This document shows, piece after piece, positions 59,111 through 64,000 of a DNA stretch of 64,000 bases. The notes below the pieces were generated by a model. It ran no database searches, was not told the DNA's origin, and saw nothing but the letters and a program-made list of their open reading frames with translations. Source of the stretch: Actinoallomurus liliacearum (GTDB lineage Bacteria; Actinomycetota; Actinomycetes; Streptosporangiales; Streptosporangiaceae); contig NZ_BAABHJ010000022.1 in NCBI RefSeq assembly GCF_039542035.1, forward strand, positions 62,001-126,000, written 5' to 3'. Numbering within the stretch: the first letter of the stretch is position 1; every line of letters begins with the position of its first letter. The position numbers and the translations under genes are program-made.

Positions 59111-61551
59111 GCAACGAACCACGGGATGACCGTCACTCCGGCGACCTGCGCCTGTCCTGGCCGCGGCCGGCCGCCGACTTCTTCGAGGCGGCGCCGGTCG
59201 GCAACGGACGGCTCGGCGCCATGGTGTTCGGCGGCCTTCACCGCGCCAGGTTCCAGGTCAACGACTCGACGGTCTGGTCGGGGACACCGGCCGGCCCCGA
59301 CGCGGGGCTGGCCGACGTCCTCGCCGCCGGCGCCGGTCCGGAGCGGCTGGAGGAGGTCCGCGAGGCCGTCCGCGCGGAGGACTACCGGCGGGCCGAGGCC
59401 CTGCTGATGTCCTTCGAGGGCCCCTACACCCAGGAATACCTGCCGTACGTCGACCTGTGGATGTCGCTGGCCGCGGACGGTGACGCCGAGTACCTGGGCC
59501 GGACGCTGAACCTGGACGACGGCGTCGTCGGCGAGACGATGCGCTTCGGCGCCCGTACGGTCCGGCGGTCCACCTGGGCGAGCCGGCCGGCCCAGGCGAT
59601 CTGCGTGGCCGTCGCCGTCGAGGGCGGCGTCGTCGACATGAGCCTGGAGTTGGCGTCCCAGCTCCGGGTGGTGCGCCGGACGGTGGACGCGTCCGGCTTC
59701 GACCTGGAGGTCGAGTTCCCCGTCGACGGCGCGCCGCTCCACGAGCCGACCGTCGCCGAGCCGCTGCGCTACGCCGACACGCCGCCCGACGGCTACGACC
59801 CGTTCGGCGCGGCCGCCGTCCGGATCGACACGGACGGCACGGTGACCGTCGAGGGAGACGTCTGGTCGGTGCGCGGCATGTCGCATGCCCTGATCACTCT
59901 CGCCAGTTCGACGAGCCCGGCCGATGTCTGGGCGGGAAATCCGGCGGTCACGCGGGAGCGGCACCACGAACGTGCCGCGCACACCGCGGAGTCGGCCCGC
60001 GCGACGGGCACCGACGCGTTGCTCGGCGCGCACCGTGCGGACCTGCGCGGGCTGCTGGACACGACGAGCCTCACGGTCGGCGCCCACCGCGCCGGGACGT
60101 TCGACGTACGGTCCGACGTGCTCTCCGGCGACGACGAGGGGCTCGTCGCGACGGTGATCTTCCAGCTGGGCCGGTACCTGCTCGCGTCGGCGTCCCGGCC
60201 GGGCGGCGGGCCGCCCGCCAATCTGCAGGGCATGTGGAACGCCGAGCTGCGTCCGCCCTGGTCGTCGAACTACACGATCAACATCAACACGGAGATGAAC
60301 TACTGGGGCGCCGAGACCGCCGGTCTGAGCGAGTGCCACGAGCCGCTGTTCGCCCTCATCGAGCGGCTCCGCGCGAACGGGAGCCGCGTCGCCCGCGAGC
60401 TGTACGACTGCCGCGGCTGGGTGGCGCACCACAACACCGACATGTGGGGCTGGGCGCTGCCCGTGGGCATGGGGCACAGCGATCCGTCCTGGGCGATCTG
60501 GATGATGGGCGGCGTCTGGCTGGCCCAGCACCTGTGGGACCGCTTCGACTTCACCCGCGACACCGCCTTCCTCCGTGAACGGGCCTGGCCGACGCTGCGC
60601 GCCTGCGCGGAGTTCTGTCTCGACTGGCTGGTCGAGGCGGAGGACGGCGGGCTGGACACCGTGCCCTCCACGTCGCCGGAGAACCACTTCATCTCCCGTC
60701 ACGGCACCCCGGAGGCGCTGTCGGTCTCGACGACGATGGACATGGCGCTCATCCGCGCGTTGTTCACGCGATGCCTGGAGGCCGCCCGGATCGCGGGGAT
60801 GGAGGACGATCCGGTGTGCGCGGAGATCAGGGCCGCGCTGCCGCGGCTGAGGCCGCCGCGGCTCACGGCGGACGGACGGCTGCGGGAATGGGGTGCGGAC
60901 CACCCCGACGAGGATCCGGCCCACCGGCATGTGTCGCACCTGGTCGGCGTCCATCCGCTCGGGCAGATCGACCCGGAGACGACGCCCGACCTCGCGGCCG
61001 CGGCGACTCGCGTGCTGGACGTCCGCGGGCCCGGCGCGATGGGCTGGTCCTGGTCGTGGAAGATCGCGCTGCGTGCCCGGCTCGGCGACGCCGCGACGGC
61101 CCGGAGCCTGTTCCTGGAGGCGACCCGCCCGTTCCCCGGTGACCCGGCGGTGCTCGCGCCGGCCGACGGCTCGGAGTGGGGCGGCCTGCTGCCCAATCTC
61201 CTCAGCACCCATCCGCCGTACCAGATCGACGGCAACTACGGCCTCATGGCGGCGCTCCTGGAAATGGTCGTGCAGAGCCACAGCGGCGCCATCCGGCTGC
61301 TTCCGGCCGTGCCCGGCGAGTGGCCCGACGGATCGGTGCGGGGAGTGCGGTGCCGCGGCGGATGGGCGGTCGACCTCAGCTGGCGGGGTGGCGCGCTGGT
61401 CTCCTGCGCCGTCCGCAACACGGTGCCCGGCGGCGCGCGCACCGTACGGATCCGCCACGGCCAGGCGGCGGCCGATCTCACGCTGGCGGGACACGAGGAG
61501 GTCCGGCTCGGGCCGGACCTGGAGGAGGCCGGAAGGACGGCGGACCGATGA
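59107..61551 (+). CDS. GH95 alpha-L-fucosidase (intracellular)
   Basis: The 814-residue protein lacks a signal peptide, so it acts inside the cell on imported oligosaccharides. N-terminal SWPRPAADFFEAAPVGNGRLGAMVFGG opens the family beta-domain; the (alpha/alpha)6 barrel follows. By analogy with the Bifidobacterium enzyme, Asn392 and Asn394 (ININTEMNYW), Glu525 (STSPENHF) and Asp708 (PYQIDGNYG) form the active site. Most GH95 enzymes cleave alpha-1,2-fucose, and some act on L-galactose. It is coupled to the MalG-type permease. Fucose released could enter the pathway at 31.8-42.7 kb. Confidence 0.92.
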   Translation: MSNEPRDDRHSGDLRLSWPRPAADFFEAAPVGNGRLGAMVFGGLHRARFQVNDSTVWSGTPAGPDAGLADVLAAGAGPERLEEVREAVRAEDYRRAEALLMSFEGPYTQEYLPYVDLWMSLAADGDAEYLGRTLNLDDGVVGETMRFGARTVRRSTWASRPAQAICVAVAVEGGVVDMSLELASQLRVVRRTVDASGFDLEVEFPVDGAPLHEPTVAEPLRYADTPPDGYDPFGAAAVRIDTDGTVTVEGDVWSVRGMSHALITLASSTSPADVWAGNPAVTRERHHERAAHTAESARATGTDALLGAHRADLRGLLDTTSLTVGAHRAGTFDVRSDVLSGDDEGLVATVIFQLGRYLLASASRPGGGPPANLQGMWNAELRPPWSSNYTININTEMNYWGAETAGLSECHEPLFALIERLRANGSRVARELYDCRGWVAHHNTDMWGWALPVGMGHSDPSWAIWMMGGVWLAQHLWDRFDFTRDTAFLRERAWPTLRACAEFCLDWLVEAEDGGLDTVPSTSPENHFISRHGTPEALSVSTTMDMALIRALFTRCLEAARIAGMEDDPVCAEIRAALPRLRPPRLTADGRLREWGADHPDEDPAHRHVSHLVGVHPLGQIDPETTPDLAAAATRVLDVRGPGAMGWSWSWKIALRARLGDAATARSLFLEATRPFPGDPAVLAPADGSEWGGLLPNLLSTHPPYQIDGNYGLMAALLEMVVQSHSGAIRLLPAVPGEWPDGSVRGVRCRGGWAVDLSWRGGALVSCAVRNTVPGGARTVRIRHGQAAADLTLAGHEEVRLGPDLEEAGRTADR

Positions 61552-61624
61552 ACGCCGGCCTCGGGGATCCAAGGACGTCGGGGGACATGACCGCGCACGC
61601 GGGTCGTGCGGGAAGCGAGGAACA

Positions 61625-62983
61625 ATGAGAATGCGGAGTCTGTGCGCGATCGCCGCGGCGGTGGTGCTGGCGACGGCCGGCTGCGGCAGCGGCAACGGCG
61701 GCGCGTCCGGGGCGAAGACCATCAACTGGTGGACGTGGGACGACAAGCAGGCCCAGGCGTATCAGACGTGCGCCACGGCGTTCGAGCAGGCCAATCCCGG
61801 CGTCACGGTGAAGATCTCCCAATATGACGTCCAGGACTACTTCACGAAACTGACCTCTGGATTCGTCTCCGGGAACGCTCCCGACGCCTTCCAGGACAGC
61901 GTGCAGTACTTCCCGATGTACGCGAGCCAGGGACAGCTGAAACCGCTCGACGACTTCATCGCCAAGGACCATTTCGACCTGTCCCGGTTCTCGGTCGGCG
62001 TCAACTCGTGGAAGTACACGGACGGCAAACAGTACGGTCTCCCGCTGGACTGGGCCGCGACCGCCATCTACTACAACAAGGACATGCTGGCCAAGGCCGG
62101 CTACACCGCCAAAGACGTCGAATCGCTGACCTGGAACCCCGACAACGGCGGGACGTTCGACAAGATGGCCGCGCACCTGACGGTCGACACGAAGGGCAGG
62201 CGCGGCGACCAACCCGGCTTCGACAAGTCGCACATCGCCACGTACGGGACGGGCCTGCTGAACACCGGCGACTACCTCGGGCAGACGACCTGGAGCTCCT
62301 TCGTCTCCACACTCGGCTGGAAGATGAGCGACAAGGACACCTGGCCCACGCGGTTCAACTATGACGACCCCCGGTTCGTCAAGAGCATGGGCTACTTCCG
62401 CAGCCTCGCGGACCGCGGCTTCGAGCCGAAGTTCGGCCAGTTCACCTCGGGGAACGGCCAGGCCATCATCAGCGACATCGACCTCCTCGGCTCCGGCAAG
62501 GTCGCGATGGAGACGTCCGGCTCGTGGAGCGTGGCGAGCTTCGCCAAACTGTCCAAGGTCAAGGTGGGCATCGCGCCGACCGTGCTCGGCCCCGATGGCA
62601 AGACCCGGACGGTGCTGAGCAACTCCAACGGCAACACCATCTGGGCCGGCACCAAGAACCCCGACCTGACGTGGAAGTGGATCTCCTACATGGGTTCGGA
62701 GGCCTGCCAGACGGCGGCCGGCAAGAGCGGCACGTTCTTCCCGTCGATCTCCGCCTCGATGGACGCCTCGGCCCAGGCGCTGGCCTCCCAGGGCGTGGAC
62801 CTGTCGGTCTTCACCCAGACCCTGAAGCGCGGTGAGCTGTACCCGGCCGTCGTGCATACGAACGGCGCCGCGATCGAGTCCACGATCAAGCCGCTACTCG
62901 AGGCGTACTTCTCCCACCAGCGCAATGACGACGTCTTCCCGGAGCTGGCGCAGAAGAGCCAGCAGATTCTGACGAAGAAGTAA
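61625..62983 (+). CDS. Oligosaccharide-binding lipoprotein of the GH95 operon importer
   Basis: The 452-residue solute-binding lipoprotein has a short signal with lipobox ATAGC (Cys20), then KTINWWTWDDKQAQAYQTCA, PDAFQDSVQYFPMYA, GLPLDWAATAIYYNKDMLA and METSGSWSVASFA, typical of CUT1 binding proteins. ATG with GAGGAAC upstream. It is unusual in lying after the hydrolase gene rather than first in the operon. A very strong hairpin follows its stop and may stabilise or terminate the message before the galactosidase gene. Confidence 0.93.
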   Translation: MRMRSLCAIAAAVVLATAGCGSGNGGASGAKTINWWTWDDKQAQAYQTCATAFEQANPGVTVKISQYDVQDYFTKLTSGFVSGNAPDAFQDSVQYFPMYASQGQLKPLDDFIAKDHFDLSRFSVGVNSWKYTDGKQYGLPLDWAATAIYYNKDMLAKAGYTAKDVESLTWNPDNGGTFDKMAAHLTVDTKGRRGDQPGFDKSHIATYGTGLLNTGDYLGQTTWSSFVSTLGWKMSDKDTWPTRFNYDDPRFVKSMGYFRSLADRGFEPKFGQFTSGNGQAIISDIDLLGSGKVAMETSGSWSVASFAKLSKVKVGIAPTVLGPDGKTRTVLSNSNGNTIWAGTKNPDLTWKWISYMGSEACQTAAGKSGTFFPSISASMDASAQALASQGVDLSVFTQTLKRGELYPAVVHTNGAAIESTIKPLLEAYFSHQRNDDVFPELAQKSQQILTKK

Positions 62984-62994
62984 CGCGACGGCGT

Positions 62995-63039
62995 CCCGGC
63001 ACGGTACGGCGTCTCCGCAGGGCTCCGTACCGTGCCGGG
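62995..63039 (+). terminator. Strong hairpin after the binding-protein gene
   Basis: A perfect 15-bp stem (CCCGGCACGGTACGG / CCGTACCGTGCCGGG) with a 15-nt loop begins 11 bp after the stop. It could partly terminate transcription or protect the upstream mRNA, as is common after binding-protein genes. Confidence 0.65.
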
Positions 63040-63104
63040 CGCTGCCCTGCGGCCGTCCGCCGCAGGAGTCCACATCCGGCTTCACCTCGGGGAGAGGCTT
63101 GACC

Positions 63105-64000
63105 ATGCACGTCCCGAAGATCGTCCAGTTGCGCGCGGGCGGCACCAGCGTCGTCGTGGAGCTGGCCGAACCGGTTCCCAGGGTGCTCCACTGGGGCACG
63201 GACCTCGGCGAGCTGTCCGATGACGCGCGCGCCGCGCTGAAGCTGACGGCCGAGCCCGCGGTCCTGAACAACTCTCCCGACGTACCGCGGCACCTGTCCA
63301 TCTGGCCGACGGAGGCCGAGGGATGGTCGGGCACGCCGGCGCACGAGGGACATCTCGACGGAACGGCGACCGCGCCGCGCCCGTGCCTCACCGACACGCG
63401 GCACCGGCCGCTGCCCGACGGCGGCGCCGAGCTCGTCATGACACTCGCCGACGACGTCTCCGATGTCGACATCGTGGTCGGCTACCGGCTCGGCGCCTCA
63501 GGCGTTCTGGCCGTCGACGCGGCCGTGACCCGCCGTACCACGGCGCGGAGCGAGGGGCGTTACCAGCTCGGAGGCGTGTCCACTCTCCTGCCGTTGCCCC
63601 GGCGGGCCGGCGAGATCCTCGACTTCACCGGCAAGTGGTGCCGGGAGCGGGCACCGCAGCGCCGGCCGCTCGCCTTCGGCGGCCACGTCCGGGAGGTCCG
63701 GCGGGGGAAGCCGGGCCACGACTCCCCGTACCTGATGGTCGCCGGCGTGCCCGGCTTCGGCTTCCGGTACGGCGAGGTCTGGGGCGTGCACGTCGCGTGG
63801 AGCGGGAACCAGCGGTACCTGGTCGAGCAGCTGCCGGAGGGCGCGGGCGTGCACGCGGCCGTTCTGGGCGGCGGTGAGCTGCTCAAGCCGGGCGAGATCG
63901 CGCTGGGCCCCGGGGAGACCTACCGGACGCCCATCTGCCATTTCGCCTGGTCCGACGCCGGCCTGGACGGGCTCGCCGACCGCTTCCACGACATGCTCCG
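63105..64000 (+). CDS. GH36-type alpha-galactosidase, N-terminal part (cut by window end)
   Basis: About 298 codons are present before the window ends. The sequence begins MHVPKIVQLRAGGTSVVVEL and has PRVLHWGTDLGELSD, DIVVGYRLGASGVLAVDAAV, HVAWSGNQRYLVEQLPEG and GETYRTPICHFAWSDAGLDG, the N-terminal beta-supersandwich domain of GH36 alpha-galactosidases. The catalytic barrel lies outside the window. No signal peptide, so it is intracellular. ATG with GGAGAGG upstream. It would remove alpha-galactose from the oligosaccharides imported by this operon. Confidence 0.85.
   Translation, partial: MHVPKIVQLRAGGTSVVVELAEPVPRVLHWGTDLGELSDDARAALKLTAEPAVLNNSPDVPRHLSIWPTEAEGWSGTPAHEGHLDGTATAPRPCLTDTRHRPLPDGGAELVMTLADDVSDVDIVVGYRLGASGVLAVDAAVTRRTTARSEGRYQLGGVSTLLPLPRRAGEILDFTGKWCRERAPQRRPLAFGGHVREVRRGKPGHDSPYLMVAGVPGFGFRYGEVWGVHVAWSGNQRYLVEQLPEGAGVHAAVLGGGELLKPGEIALGPGETYRTPICHFAWSDAGLDGLADRFHDML

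Noticed and set aside
58900..61746. Minus-strand open frame of 948 codons
   Set aside because: Antisense to GH95 and its neighbours; composition is typical of a shadow frame.
1..64000. tRNA, rRNA, riboswitch and CRISPR structures
   Set aside because: Reading both strands gave no tRNA-like cloverleaf, no rRNA segment, no known riboswitch core and no spaced direct repeats.

Overview
The window is very GC-rich with strong G/C bias at third codon positions, Shine-Dalgarno-led genes, GTG/TTG starts and several leaderless-looking promoters. This suggests a soil actinomycete of the Streptomyces/Streptosporangiales type; I cannot name the genus. The content is a polysaccharide-utilisation region: secreted plant-cell-wall hydrolases carrying CBM13 (ricin-type trefoil) or CBM2 modules, five sugar importers with local regulators, and at least one pathway for sugar acids or 6-deoxy sugars.

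Layout. (1) 1-4.4 kb: an IS256-type transposase remnant, then a divergent pair, a GH10 xylanase (-) and a GH62 arabinofuranosidase (+), with palindromic operator candidates between them. (2) 4.6-13.0 kb: a minus-strand operon (binding protein, two permeases, an unassigned alpha/alpha-barrel-like enzyme, a 32-codon micro-ORF, a zinc dehydrogenase and a KduD-like reductase) with a divergent GntR/FCD regulator; it looks like uptake and breakdown of a uronate-type oligosaccharide. (3) 13.1-23.1 kb: a minus-strand xylan block with two GH54-type arabinofuranosidases, two GH10 xylanases, a CE1-like acetylxylan esterase and a GH29 alpha-L-fucosidase. (4) 23.5-29.7 kb: a LacI regulator, a large parallel-beta-helix protein with CBM13 and a GH59 enzyme with CBM13. 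Four near-identical palindromes CGAAnCGATTCG around the LacI gene define a likely local regulon. (5) 29.8-31.7 kb: two housekeeping-type genes and a GntR regulator.

(6) 31.8-42.7 kb: a tightly overlapping plus-strand operon with a ribose-type ABC importer followed by enolase-superfamily dehydratase, aldo/keto reductase, amidohydrolase-2 lactonase, FAH-family hydrolase, an aldehyde:ferredoxin-oxidoreductase-like protein and an SDR. Together these fit non-phosphorylative oxidation of L-fucose or a similar 6-deoxyhexose/aldose to pyruvate and lactate. (7) 42.8-48.7 kb: a decayed MFS exporter, a LysR regulator and a minus-strand operon (UxaA-type dehydratase, SMP-30 lactonase, two SDRs), which is an analogous pathway built from non-homologous dehydratase and lactonase. 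(8) 49.2-50.7 kb: GH5 with CBM13. (9) 51.0-56.9 kb: a second ribose-type importer preceded by an 11-codon leader ORF, and a convergent ROK repressor. (10) 57.2-64.0 kb: a CUT1 importer operon with a GH95 alpha-L-fucosidase, running off the window in the N-terminal part of a GH36-type alpha-galactosidase.

How it fits together: the secreted enzymes would cut arabinoxylan, acetyl-xylan, fucosylated and galactosylated side chains and beta-glucan/mannan; the importers bring in the products; the GH29 and GH95 fucosidases would feed the 6-deoxyhexose pathway. No tRNA, rRNA, CRISPR array or intact mobile element was seen. Functions rest on recognised sequence families; no database search was run.
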